Assembly (NCBI RefSeq): GCF_900100175.1
Contig: NZ_FNEM01000001.1
Coordinates: forward strand, 124,001-188,000
From: Ferrimonas sediminum
GTDB taxonomy: Bacteria; Pseudomonadota; Gammaproteobacteria; Enterobacterales; Shewanellaceae
Direction of reading: 5' to 3'
Length of the DNA: 64,000 nucleotides
The translations under genes were made by a program, and so were the position numbers. Position 1 is the stretch's first letter. Each line of letters starts with the position of its first letter. Below are positions 39,951 to 48,385 of the stretch, in pieces. The notes under the pieces were generated by a model. That model did no database searches and was not told the origin of the DNA. It saw only the letters and a program-made list of their open reading frames with translations.

Positions 39951-42815
39951 TTACGCTTTCTCGATCTGACACAGGGAAGACTTGGTTTCCTGCATCTGAG
40001 TGATCGGGTCATAACCATAGGTCAGCGCGGTGTTCGCGGACTCACCTACTACGTATGGCTTGGTGCCATCTGGGTACACCAGGTCAACGTCGTGCATGAC
40101 ACCGGCAAAGTGGTAAGGCATCCAGGTTACGCCTAGCTTCACCCGTGGGGTGACCAGGGCTTTCACCTTGATGCGCGCGCCTTCGGCGCCCTCTACCCAG
40201 ACATCATCCCCGTTGCGGATACCACGATCGGCGGCATCGGCAGGGTTGATCTCGATGAACATCTCCTGCTGCAGTTCGGCCAGCCATGGGTTGGAACGGG
40301 ACTCTTCACCACCACCTTCGAACTCCACCAGACGACCGGAGGTCATGGCTAGTGGGTACTTCTTATCCAGGTTGTCGGTAATCACCTTGTCCTGAATGGT
40401 CTTGTACAGGGTTGGCAGACGATGAACCTGCATGTCGTTGTAGGTTGGGTACTTGGCAATCAGGTCGCGACGGGGAGTGTACAGCGGCTCACGGTGCACC
40501 GGCATTGGGTCTGGGAAGGTCCAGACTTTACAGCGGGCCTTGGCGTTACCAAACGGCACACAACCGTGCTTCATGGCGACGCGATGGATACCACCGGACA
40601 GATCGGTCTTCCAGTTACGGCCTTCCGCTTCGGCTTTTTCCTCTGCGGTCAGCTCGTCCCACCAGCCCAGCTGCTTCAGCATGTCGGCGGTGAACTCCGG
40701 ATGGCCGTCACCCAGCTCGTTGCCCTTAGGTGCGGAGCCTTCGGCCAGCAGGTTTTCGCCGTCGTGTTCGACGCCGAAACGGGCACGGAAGTTACCGCCG
40801 CCCTGCAGGACGTGCTTGGAGGTATCGTACAGGATGTGGGTACCCGGGTGCTTCTGCTCCGGGGTGCCCCAACATGGCCAAGGCAGACCGTAGGTTTCGC
40901 CTTTGGCGGGGCCGCCGACGGCTTGCAGGTTCTCATGCGAGAAGGTGCCCCAGTTCTCGGTGTGCATCTTGATGCGCTCCGGAGACTGGCCGGACATACC
41001 GATGGTCAGCATGCCGCGGTTGATCTCGCGGGTTACGTCTTCGATAACCGGCATGTTGTTCTTGACCTGCATGCGCTTGGTGAACTGCTGAGCGAAGCCC
41101 AGTTTGGTCGCCAGGCGGTACATGATTTCCAGGTCCGGCTTGGATTCAAACAGAGGCTCAACCACCTGCTGACGCCACTGTACGGAGCGACCGGAGTTGG
41201 ACAGAGAACCTTCGGTTTCGAACTGGGAACAGGCTGGCAGCAGGTAGACGCCGTCTTTACGACGGTGCATCACGCCGGCCATGGTTGGGTAAGGGTCCAC
41301 CACTACAACGGTGTCCATCTTATCCAGTGCGTTACGCACTTCCATCTGACGGGTTTCGGTGTTCACCGACTGGCCCCAGAAGAACGCCATGCGGATGTTG
41401 TCTTTCTGGCCCAGCTTGGTCTTGTCTTCCAGAACGCCGTCGTGCCAGCGGGAACACGGCATACCAGGAGTGGTCATTGGCTTCTTGCCCAGGTACTCGC
41501 CCTGGTCGAAACGGCCTTGAACCCAGTCAAAGTCCAGATCCCATACGTGGCTCCAGTGCTTCCAGGCACCGGTAGACAGACCGTAGTAGCCTGGCAGGGT
41601 GTCAAACAGCAGACCCAGATCGGTCGCGCCCTGAACGTTATCGTGGCCACGGAAGATGTTGGTACCACCACCGGACTGCCCCATGTTGCCCAGCGCCAGC
41701 TGTAGCAGACAGTAGGCACGGGTGTTGGCGTTACCGACGGTGTGCTGGGTACCACCCATACACCAAACGACGGAACCCGGACGGTTCTCCGCCATCAATT
41801 TCGCCGCCTGGTACACCTGATCTTCTTCGATGCCACACACTTCGGCCACTTCGCTCAGAGGCCACTTGGCGGCTTCCTTGCGGATGTCGTCCATGCCCCA
41901 GACGCGTTGGTCGATGAAAGTCTGGTCCTGCCAGTTGTTTTCAAAGATGACGTTGAGCATGCCGTAGATAAACGGAATGTCGGTACCTGGGCGAATGCCA
42001 ACGTGCAGATCAGAGTGAGCAGCCGTACGGGAGAAACGTGGGTCAATAACGATGATTTTGGCGTTATTGCGTTCTTTAGCGGTGAGGATGTGCTGCATGG
42101 AAACCGGGTGGGCTTCGGCAGGGTTGGCACCGATAAAGAAGATGGCGTTTGCGTGACGGATGTCGTTGAACGAGTTGGTCATTGCACCGTAGCCCCAGGT
42201 GTTGGCAACACCGGCTACTGTGGTGGAGTGACAGATACGGGCAGAGTGGTCAACGTTGTTGGTGCCCCACATGGCCGCGAACTTGCGGTACATGTAACAG
42301 CCTTCGTTGGAGAACTTGGCGCTGCCCATGAAGTACACGGAATCCGGACCGGACTGCTCGCGAATCTTCAGCATCTGGTTGCCAACTTCTTCGATGGCCT
42401 GATCCCAGGTCAGCTTCTTCCACTTGCCGCCTTCCAGCTTCATTGGGTATTTGACCCGCAGCTTGGAGTGGCCGTGCTCGCGCAGGGCGGCGCCTTTGGC
42501 ACAGTGACCGCCGCGGTTGAACGGGTGATCAAAGGCGGGTTCCTGGCCGACCCAAACGCCGTTCTGTACTTCGGCGTACACACCACAGCCCACAGCACAG
42601 GCCGAGCAAACGGTGCGCTTTACTTCGATGGGCGCGTTGTGATCCACATGATGGCCCGAGGCTTGTGCCTTACGGATCATGCCGGTGCCCAGCATGGAAG
42701 CGGCGGCAATGCCCCCGGTAGTGACACCGGCGTTTTTCAGGAACTGACGACGGTTGAGGCCCAGTCCTTTTTTGGTTTCTACCTTAACTTCGGTAGAGGT
42801 ACGTTTGAGTTGCAT
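39951..42815 (-). CDS. fdhA: Formate dehydrogenase catalytic subunit (Mo/W-bis-MGD, cysteine type)
   Basis: A 954-residue catalytic subunit that oxidises formate to CO2 in the periplasm. Tat signal LNRRQFLKNAG (residues 19-30); [4Fe-4S] site with Cys70, Cys73, Cys77 and Cys105; the metal ligand is Cys195 in ARICHSTTV, with no UGA there, so it is not a selenoprotein, unlike E. coli FdnG. Further MGD-binding segments: FFIGANPAEAHPV, GGTQHTVGNANTRAYCLL, FRGHDNVQGATDLG, and the C-terminal dimolybdopterin domain (MTSGRLVEFEGGGEESRSNPW). AGGAGAG stands 7 bases before the start. It follows fdhX in the operon. Confidence 0.97.
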   Translation of the reverse strand: MQLKRTSTEVKVETKKGLGLNRRQFLKNAGVTTGGIAAASMLGTGMIRKAQASGHHVDHNAPIEVKRTVCSACAVGCGVYAEVQNGVWVGQEPAFDHPFNRGGHCAKGAALREHGHSKLRVKYPMKLEGGKWKKLTWDQAIEEVGNQMLKIREQSGPDSVYFMGSAKFSNEGCYMYRKFAAMWGTNNVDHSARICHSTTVAGVANTWGYGAMTNSFNDIRHANAIFFIGANPAEAHPVSMQHILTAKERNNAKIIVIDPRFSRTAAHSDLHVGIRPGTDIPFIYGMLNVIFENNWQDQTFIDQRVWGMDDIRKEAAKWPLSEVAEVCGIEEDQVYQAAKLMAENRPGSVVWCMGGTQHTVGNANTRAYCLLQLALGNMGQSGGGTNIFRGHDNVQGATDLGLLFDTLPGYYGLSTGAWKHWSHVWDLDFDWVQGRFDQGEYLGKKPMTTPGMPCSRWHDGVLEDKTKLGQKDNIRMAFFWGQSVNTETRQMEVRNALDKMDTVVVVDPYPTMAGVMHRRKDGVYLLPACSQFETEGSLSNSGRSVQWRQQVVEPLFESKPDLEIMYRLATKLGFAQQFTKRMQVKNNMPVIEDVTREINRGMLTIGMSGQSPERIKMHTENWGTFSHENLQAVGGPAKGETYGLPWPCWGTPEQKHPGTHILYDTSKHVLQGGGNFRARFGVEHDGENLLAEGSAPKGNELGDGHPEFTADMLKQLGWWDELTAEEKAEAEGRNWKTDLSGGIHRVAMKHGCVPFGNAKARCKVWTFPDPMPVHREPLYTPRRDLIAKYPTYNDMQVHRLPTLYKTIQDKVITDNLDKKYPLAMTSGRLVEFEGGGEESRSNPWLAELQQEMFIEINPADAADRGIRNGDDVWVEGAEGARIKVKALVTPRVKLGVTWMPYHFAGVMHDVDLVYPDGTKPYVVGESANTALTYGYDPITQMQETKSSLCQIEKA

Positions 42816-42832
42816 CGCAATTCTCTCCTGGA

Positions 42833-43024
42833 TTACTGGCCGCGCAAGCTGGCGTAGTAGCTGCGTACGTGGTCGGTTTCTTTGTAGCCAGAGTGCTTGG
42901 CTTCGGCTTTGGCCGAGGTGGCTGCGGCTGGGGTGGCAATGGCAGCCACGCCGGCGGCAGCTGGAGCCATGGCCAGGGCTTTCAGTAAACCGCGGCGCTC
43001 CAGGTTGGTGTTGTTATGTTTCAT
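42833..43024 (-). CDS. Small Tat-signal protein of formate dehydrogenase (FdhX-like)
   Basis: A 63-residue protein from ATG 43024 (GAGGAA with proper spacing; an ATG at 43027 is adjacent). It is mostly a twin-arginine-type signal (LERRGLLKALAMAPAAAGVAAIATPAAA) with a short C-terminal tail ending in DHVRSYYASLRGQ. This fits the formate-dehydrogenase-region Tat-target family (TIGR02811), always found beside fdhA. The role is unclear; an assembly or export partner is assumed. First gene of fdhX-A-B-C. Confidence 0.92.
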   Translation of the reverse strand: MKHNNTNLERRGLLKALAMAPAAAGVAAIATPAAATSAKAEAKHSGYKETDHVRSYYASLRGQ

Positions 43025-43557
43025 CATCTTTCCTCGGAAGTAGGGGCGACGAGTGCTTTGGCCCCAACCGAATGACCGGCATTGGTCAGGGCAGTAAAAC
43101 GAGCCAAAAATGGCAGGCAGAATTGTCTATGTACCCAGAAGGGAAAAATGTGAAGTTCGACAAGGTTCGCCGACCCCGAAGTGATAAATAGGAGTGATAT
43201 TTGACCTACATCTCCTTGTTAAGCGCTTATTAACCCATGGTTCACTTAAATGTGACTTGTGGTTGAATAAAAAAGGTTTTTTTTACGATATTCATAGAGG
43301 ATTGTCACACATTGATACCTTTATCGCCGGGGTTGAGACAGTTTGGCCCGCATTTTGGTTCACATACTCGTCGGCTGTTCTTTTAGGGTTAGTTTAAGTG
43401 ACCTTGGGGATTTAACCTTTGTTTAACCTATGGATTATCTGCGTTCGGCGAGAGTTGTTGGTGTAACTCACAAAAGTTCGACTTTTGGGTGTCCTGGTAG
43501 TGAGCTGTCTGGCAATTAGTGAAAAACTGTGACGAATTTCAACTAACCGGTTTTTCA
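43025..43557. other. Long 5' region of the fdh operon, no gene supported
   Basis: About 530 A/T-rich bases between the fdhX start and the FNR box. It holds the fdh promoter (not pinned down by eye), an inverted repeat GTTAAGCGCTTATTAAC near 43218, and a perfect palindrome CAAAAGTTCGACTTTTG at 43471-43487. Frames here lack ribosome sites and family motifs. Confidence 0.5.
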
Positions 43558-43598
43558 TTGATCTCGATCAAAGGCTGCTTTCGGGAATCCGCTACAGT
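43558..43598 (+). promoter_or_regulatory. FNR-type promoter for the 36-residue peptide gene
   Basis: TTGATCTCGATCAA (43558-43571) matches the FNR consensus TTGAT-N4-ATCAA exactly. A -10 TACAGT at 43593-43598 places the start near 43605, so the FNR site is centred at about -40.5, the classical activator position. This predicts anaerobic induction. Confidence 0.75.
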
Positions 43599-43660
43599 GC
43601 TCACACTGAAATTGTGTGTTTTGAATCTGATTCTTTTTAGAGTCCCCTCCGGAGCCTGTT

Positions 43661-43771
43661 ATGCGCCAGCCCTGCTTGCCACATCTGTATATTCTGATCG
43701 TCGGTGTGTTCCTGGCCCTGACTCCGTTTGTCATCAATGCGGTGCTGATGCTGTCCGACGGCCTGGTGTAA
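43661..43771 (+). CDS. 36-residue single-helix membrane peptide
   Basis: ATG 43661 is preceded by CCGGAGCCTGTT (GGAG 7 bases upstream), and the frame of 36 codons ends at TAA 43771. The peptide begins MRQPCLPHLY and continues as one clear transmembrane helix with a TPFVINAVLML segment. No family is recognised; in size and shape it resembles the small auxiliary subunits of respiratory complexes (CydX, CcoQ and NapE are examples of that size class, not identified homologues). Position downstream of an ideal FNR promoter supports a real gene. Confidence 0.6.
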   Translation: MRQPCLPHLYILIVGVFLALTPFVINAVLMLSDGLV

Positions 43772-43842
43772 ACCGCTTCATTTTGCTTCTGATTCCTGGG
43801 TCGGATACTCTCAAAGTAACTGCTTTCCAGGGATTTCGTATC

Positions 43843-44124
43843 ATGCCAGCTATTCTTCTGCTTCTGTCGCTGTTTTCTCCTATCGCCATGGCGGTCACCG
43901 ATCCGGTTTTGATCACCCAACCTACCCAGATTCAGCCAGTGTGCTGGTATCAGGGGCACCAGTACTCTCAGGGCGCGCTGCTGGAGATGTCCGGTCGTAC
44001 TCTGGTGTGTGCCCAGAAAACCGAACACGAAACCAATGGCAGCCTGATCTGGTTGCCGCTGGATGAGCAGGGCCGTCCCCTCTGGCCGGAGCCGGTGCGT
44101 CACAGCAAGATTCGCATTAACTGA
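43843..44124 (+). CDS. DUF1496 family periplasmic protein (YnjH-like)
   Basis: A 93-residue protein from ATG 43843. A signal peptide (AILLLLSLFSPIAMA) is followed by the DUF1496 pattern CWYQGHQYSQGALLEMSGRTLVC, with two cysteines that probably form a disulfide in the periplasm. The family, which includes E. coli YnjH, has no known function. The ribosome site is modest (CAGGGA). It lies 71 bases past the 36-residue peptide gene with no terminator between them, so the FNR promoter may drive both. The end is convergent with xerC, 4 bases away. Confidence 0.82.
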   Translation: MPAILLLLSLFSPIAMAVTDPVLITQPTQIQPVCWYQGHQYSQGALLEMSGRTLVCAQKTEHETNGSLIWLPLDEQGRPLWPEPVRHSKIRIN

Positions 44125-44128
44125 GGAG

Positions 44129-45019
44129 TCAGGAGCGCTTTTTGGCTCTGGGGTGGGCCTGGTCGTAGACGTCGGCCAGATGCTGGAAGTCCAGGTGGGT
44201 ATAGACCTGGGTGGTGCTGAGGTTGGCGTGTCCGAGTAACTCCTGGACCGCACGCAGATCCTGCGACGACTCCAGCATATGGGTGGCGAAGGCGTGACGC
44301 AGTTTATGGGGGTGCACCCGGGCGCCGACGGCCTGTTGCTGCCCCCATTTTGCCAGGCGGGCCTGCACCGAGCGTGGGCTGATGCGGGTGCCACGGTTGG
44401 AAACAAACAGGGCCCCGTCGGCCTCTGTCGTCAGCGCGGAGCGCAGCGCCAGCCAGCGGTTTATCCACTCAATGGCCACCGCAGTCACCGGCAGTAGCCG
44501 GGTTTTGCCTCCTTTTCCCGTGACTCTCACCTGTTTTTCCTGGGGATCCAGCTGATCGATGTCGATGGCCACCAGTTCCGCCAGTCGAAGGCCGCTGGAG
44601 TAAAACAGCTCCATCATCGCCCGATCGCGCACGGCGATGGGATCATCGCTGTCGATGCTGAGCAGCTGTTCCATCTGGTCCACATCCAGATTCTTCGGCA
44701 GTGGTTTGCCCTGCTTGGGAGCACTGAGGTGACGGGCGGGGTTGTGGTCCATGATCTCGGTATGAACCAGAAAATCAAAAAACTGGCGCAGGGCCGACAG
44801 GGTCAGAGCCAGCGAGCGGGGCGACAGTCCCTGGCGGTGCAGTTTGCTGATCAGCTGCTGCAGCTGGGGGTGGCTGACGCTCTGCCAGTGCTGCACTTCC
44901 TGCTGTTGCAGCAGAGGCGCACATCGGTTCAGTTCTCTGAGGTAGTTGCGGCAGGTATGAGGCGAATATTGACGTTCGCTGCGCAGGTAGCGTTCGAACT
45001 GACGCAGCGGTTCATCCAT
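44129..45019 (-). CDS. xerC: Tyrosine recombinase XerC
   Basis: A 296-residue recombinase that resolves chromosome dimers at dif together with XerD. N-terminal SAM-like domain ([23 protein letters not shown]) and the C-terminal catalytic set: Arg in SSGLRLAEL, Lys region [35 protein letters not shown] with the nucleophilic Tyr. It overlaps the DUF484 gene by 8 bases; the order dapF-DUF484-xerC is the same as in E. coli. Confidence 0.97.
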   Translation of the reverse strand: MDEPLRQFERYLRSERQYSPHTCRNYLRELNRCAPLLQQQEVQHWQSVSHPQLQQLISKLHRQGLSPRSLALTLSALRQFFDFLVHTEIMDHNPARHLSAPKQGKPLPKNLDVDQMEQLLSIDSDDPIAVRDRAMMELFYSSGLRLAELVAIDIDQLDPQEKQVRVTGKGGKTRLLPVTAVAIEWINRWLALRSALTTEADGALFVSNRGTRISPRSVQARLAKWGQQQAVGARVHPHKLRHAFATHMLESSQDLRAVQELLGHANLSTTQVYTHLDFQHLADVYDQAHPRAKKRS

Positions 45020-45674
45020 GCAACAGTTGCGGAATCTTGTAGGCCAACAGCTGGCGCACCTGATCCAGCATCATGGTGTCCATGTCCGGGGAGAAGTGGC
45101 TGGGGTCGTTGGAGGCGATGGCCAGCAGCGCTACCGGTTGGCTGCGATCGCCGATGCACACCAGAGCCACCGAGCCGTTGTCCTGAGCCACCAGCGGGTT
45201 CTGCTCCTGTGCCGGTAGGCGGCCGAGGTAGTAGCCCTGTTCGTTGAGGCGACGGCGCAGAATCAGGTTGAGCTCAGGCTGTTCGAACTGCCCCTGCAGA
45301 TCGGTGATGGCCAGCCTGACTTTGGCAAACCGGAAGCGGCTCTTGAAACTGTCCACCAGTACCCGGTTGATCTCGTCGAGGCTGTGGGTATTGAGCAGGT
45401 CAAAGAACAGCTGATTGTAGAATCGGTAGATGTCTTCGTTGCGGGAGGCCACCGACAACAGTGAGGTGATCTCCTCCTCCAGTTGCTGAACGCGGGATCG
45501 CAGGTTCAACTGCTGGTGCTCAATCAGGGAGACGGTGCCCCGTTCGGTATGGGGAATCCGCAGGCTCAGCAATAGCTCCGGGTGGCGAATGAAAAAATCC
45601 GAGTTCTCCAGCAGGTACTCTTTAACCATGCTGGCGCTCAGATCGTTAAGGCTGTCGGTGAGTTCGTGTTTCAT
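45012..45674 (-). CDS. DUF484 family protein (YigA-like)
   Basis: A 220-residue protein with a short helical N-terminus ([18 protein letters not shown]), a coiled coil near residues 50-75 ([17 protein letters not shown]) and a GAF-like C-terminal domain ([45 protein letters not shown]). E. coli yigA sits at the same place between dapF and xerC. The ATG start overlaps the dapF stop by 4 bases. Function unknown. Confidence 0.88.
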   Translation of the reverse strand: MKHELTDSLNDLSASMVKEYLLENSDFFIRHPELLLSLRIPHTERGTVSLIEHQQLNLRSRVQQLEEEITSLLSVASRNEDIYRFYNQLFFDLLNTHSLDEINRVLVDSFKSRFRFAKVRLAITDLQGQFEQPELNLILRRRLNEQGYYLGRLPAQEQNPLVAQDNGSVALVCIGDRSQPVALLAIASNDPSHFSPDMDTMMLDQVRQLLAYKIPQLLHG

Positions 45675-46498
45675 AATCCAATTTGACCATCGTAAACGTG
45701 TACGGCTGGCCCGGTCATCTCTACAGCCTTTCCATGGCCTGGCCACTCAATGTGTAAGGTACCACCTGGCAGATCAACGCGCACCTTTTGCGACAGAATT
45801 CCCTGATGCTGGCCGATCACGGCGGCGGCGCAGGCGCCAGTGCCACAGGCCAGGGTTTCGCCGGCGCCCCGCTCAAACACTCTCAATCTGATGTGGGAGT
45901 CGGACAGCACCTGCATAAAGCCGACGTTCACCCCTTTGGCAAAGCGCTCATGCTTACTCAGTTTTGCGCCGATGCCGGCGACGTCGGTGCTGTCGATATC
46001 GTCCACTTGCAGCACACAGTGAGGGTTGCCCATGGAGACGGCGCCGCAGAGGTGAATCTGATCATCGGTTTGCAGCAGGTAGGTTTTCTCTACCTTATTG
46101 GCTCGAAACGGCAATTGACCCGGTTCAAACTTCGGTTGACCCATGTTGACGGTCACCTGATCGTCGTGCACCAGCCGCAGTTTAAGGGTGCCGGCCTGGG
46201 TGCTGACGCCGATGTGATTCTTGTTGGTCAGCCCTTTCATTCGCACGAAGCGGGCAAAGCAGCGGGCGCCATTGCCGCAATTTTCCACTTCGCTGCCGTC
46301 GGCATTGAAGATGCGGTAATGAAAATCCAGATCGGGATCGTAGGGGGGCTCCACCAGCAGCAGTTGATCGAAGCCCACGCCAAAATGCCGATCGCCGAGG
46401 CGACGGATCTGTTCCGGAGACAGATAGAGGTTCTGAGTGACGGCATCGACGACCATGAAGTCGTTGCCTAACCCCTGCATTTTGGAGAACTGGATCAA
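45671..46498 (-). CDS. dapF: Diaminopimelate epimerase
   Basis: A 275-residue PLP-independent epimerase converting LL- to meso-diaminopimelate for lysine and cell wall. The two catalytic cysteines are visible: [13 protein letters not shown] and [11 protein letters not shown]. Start [18 protein letters not shown] is typical. Located between lysA and DUF484 in an lptM-lysA-dapF-xerC order as in E. coli relatives. Confidence 0.97.
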   Translation of the reverse strand: MIQFSKMQGLGNDFMVVDAVTQNLYLSPEQIRRLGDRHFGVGFDQLLLVEPPYDPDLDFHYRIFNADGSEVENCGNGARCFARFVRMKGLTNKNHIGVSTQAGTLKLRLVHDDQVTVNMGQPKFEPGQLPFRANKVEKTYLLQTDDQIHLCGAVSMGNPHCVLQVDDIDSTDVAGIGAKLSKHERFAKGVNVGFMQVLSDSHIRLRVFERGAGETLACGTGACAAAVIGQHQGILSQKVRVDLPGGTLHIEWPGHGKAVEMTGPAVHVYDGQIGL

Positions 46499-46536
46499 GA
46501 CACTGTCCTACTTTTGAATTTAAGTTTTTGATTAGT

Positions 46537-47781
46537 TTACGGCAGTAAGTGCTCACCTTGCCACAATTGATTGATGGTTTCTCGTTCCCGTATCAGTTGG
46601 GCCTGGTCGCCGTCGGCCATAATCTCGGCGATCCTGGGGCGGCTGTTGTAGTTGGAAGCCATGGCAAAGCCGTAAGCCCCGGCGCTGCGAACTGCCAGCA
46701 GGTCGCCGGGCTCGAGCACCAGAGACCTGTCCTTGCCGAGAAAATCTCCGGTTTCGCAGACCGGCCCGACCACGTCGTAGGGGCGCGGCGTTCCCTGGCG
46801 GGGGGTGACCGCAATGATCGCCTGCCAGGCACTGTAGAGGCTGGGACGCAGCAGATCATTCATGGCGGCATCCACCACCGCGAAGTCCCGGTCTTCCCCC
46901 TGCTTCAGGTACTCGACCCGGGTCACCAGCAGGCCGGCATTGGCCATAATGGCCCGTCCGGGTTCGAAGATCAGGGTCAATGCTCGGCCCTTTAGCTGTT
47001 TCAGCAGCGCGGCGGCGTACTGATCCGGGTGGGGCGGGTTTTCGTCACCATAGTTGACTCCCAGACCGCCGCCGACATCCAGGTGCTGAATCTGAATTCC
47101 CCGTTGCTCGAGCCGATCGATCAGTGCCAGCAACCGCTCCAGCGCCGCCAGGAACGGCGGCAGGGTGGTGAGTTGTGAGCCGATGTGGCAATCCACCCCC
47201 TTGATGTCGATGTGGGGCAGCTGGCGGGCCATCTCAAAGGCGGCTTCGGCCCGGGCCATGGGGATGCCAAACTTGTTTTGTTTCAGGCCGGTAGAGATGT
47301 AGGGGTGGGTTCCAGCGTCCACATCGGGATTGATGCGAAGCGACACCGGCGCCATCAGGCCGAGCTCTTTGGCTACCTCATTGAGGCGCTCCAGCTCCGG
47401 CTCGGACTCCACATTGAAGCAGTGAATGCCGGCCGACAGGGCCTGTCGCATCTCGTCGGCGCTCTTACCGACACCGGAGAACACCACTTTGGCGGGGTCG
47501 CCCCCCGCTTCCAGCACCCGAGCCAGTTCGCCACCGGAAACGATGTCGAAGCCGCTGCCCATACGGGCCAGTAGATTAAGGATCGCCAGGTTGCTGTTGG
47601 CTTTGACCGCATAGCAGATGAGGTGGGGGTGATCGCCGACGGCACGATCAAAAGCGCGCCAGTGGCGCTCGATGGTAGCCCGGGAGTAGATGTAGCAGGG
47701 AGTGCCATAGCGGTCAGCCAGTTCGGCAACACTGACCTGTTCAGCCATCAGGCGTCCTTGGTGATAACTGAAATGGTCCAT
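46537..47781 (-). CDS. lysA: Diaminopimelate decarboxylase
   Basis: A 414-residue PLP fold-III decarboxylase producing lysine from meso-diaminopimelate. CYAVKANSN holds the PLP lysine, GSGFDIVSGGEL follows, HIGSQLT and GGGLGVNY are in the barrel, and VCETGDFLGKDR carries the C-terminal active-site Cys/Glu. It lies 9 bases past lptM, in the same unit as dapF. Confidence 0.96.
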   Translation of the reverse strand: MDHFSYHQGRLMAEQVSVAELADRYGTPCYIYSRATIERHWRAFDRAVGDHPHLICYAVKANSNLAILNLLARMGSGFDIVSGGELARVLEAGGDPAKVVFSGVGKSADEMRQALSAGIHCFNVESEPELERLNEVAKELGLMAPVSLRINPDVDAGTHPYISTGLKQNKFGIPMARAEAAFEMARQLPHIDIKGVDCHIGSQLTTLPPFLAALERLLALIDRLEQRGIQIQHLDVGGGLGVNYGDENPPHPDQYAAALLKQLKGRALTLIFEPGRAIMANAGLLVTRVEYLKQGEDRDFAVVDAAMNDLLRPSLYSAWQAIIAVTPRQGTPRPYDVVGPVCETGDFLGKDRSLVLEPGDLLAVRSAGAYGFAMASNYNSRPRIAEIMADGDQAQLIRERETINQLWQGEHLLP

Positions 47782-47790
47782 GGCGGTGTC

Positions 47791-47949
47791 CTATTGCTGA
47801 GGGTCGCTTTCCTGTTTGGGTTCGGGGGCGACAGGGTGTTCCGTGACTGGCGGATTGACGGCTTCAGGCTCGGGCAGCACAAGTGGCCCTTTCTGGCCAC
47901 AACCGGCCAGTAGCCAGCAGCAAAAAAATGCAGTAAACAGTCGTAACAT
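47791..47949 (-). CDS. lptM: LPS-assembly lipoprotein LptM (YifL)
   Basis: A 52-residue frame below usual size limits. It opens with a lipoprotein signal whose lipobox is LAGC, followed at once by the family motif GQKGPLVLP, then a proline- and glutamate-rich tail (EPEAVNPPVTEHPVAPEPK). LptM helps LptD mature (family knowledge). In E. coli yifL lies between cyaY and dapF; here the order lptM-lysA-dapF fits. Confidence 0.92.
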   Translation of the reverse strand: MLRLFTAFFCCWLLAGCGQKGPLVLPEPEAVNPPVTEHPVAPEPKQESDPQQ

Positions 47950-48027
47950 GGGAAAAGCGATGACCTTAGGAATCTAGCCCTCTATAATCGCATTCCAACC
48001 GCTAATTGCAAACAAAGAGAATAGATC

Positions 48028-48345
48028 ATGTCGATGGATACAAGCCGCTTTCACCAACTGGCCGACGACACGCTGGAGGGCATCGTCGATGCCATCGATG
48101 ACAGTGAGCTGGAGCTGGATTATGAGCAGTCCGGCAATGTACTGGATCTGGAATGCATCGATGGTAGCCACATTGTGCTGAATAAGCAGGAAGCGATGTG
48201 TCAGTTGTGGTTGGCAACCAAGTTTGGTGGTTACCGTTTTAGCCAGGTTGAGGGCCAGTGGATTGAGGAGCGGGAAGGCGTTGAGCTGTTAGCGTTTTTA
48301 TCCGAATCGGTAGCCAAGCAAGGCGGAGAGCAGATTCAATTCTAA
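48028..48345 (+). CDS. cyaY: Iron-sulfur cluster assembly protein CyaY (frataxin)
   Basis: A 105-residue bacterial frataxin that binds iron and tunes IscS. Acidic helix FHQLADDTLEGIVDAIDDSELELDYEQSGNVLDLE, then GSHIVLNKQEAMCQLWLATKFGGYRF and the short C-terminal helix. It is divergent from lptM and convergent with cyaA, the E. coli neighbourhood. Confidence 0.96.
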   Translation: MSMDTSRFHQLADDTLEGIVDAIDDSELELDYEQSGNVLDLECIDGSHIVLNKQEAMCQLWLATKFGGYRFSQVEGQWIEEREGVELLAFLSESVAKQGGEQIQF

Positions 48346-48350
48346 TGCTT

Positions 48351-48381
48351 GCCAGGCGAATCCCTCCGTGGATTCGCTGGC
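48351..48381. terminator. Hairpin between cyaY and cyaA
   Basis: Arms GCCAGGCGAATCC and GGATTCGCTGGC, with one bulged G, lie between the two convergent stops. There is no strong T tract, so a terminator role is only likely. Confidence 0.5.
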
Positions 48382-48385
48382 GGAG

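Noticed and set aside
43194-43397. 67-residue plus-strand frame in the fdh upstream region
   Set aside because: No ribosome site, no known motif, and the region is A/T rich; more likely regulatory DNA.
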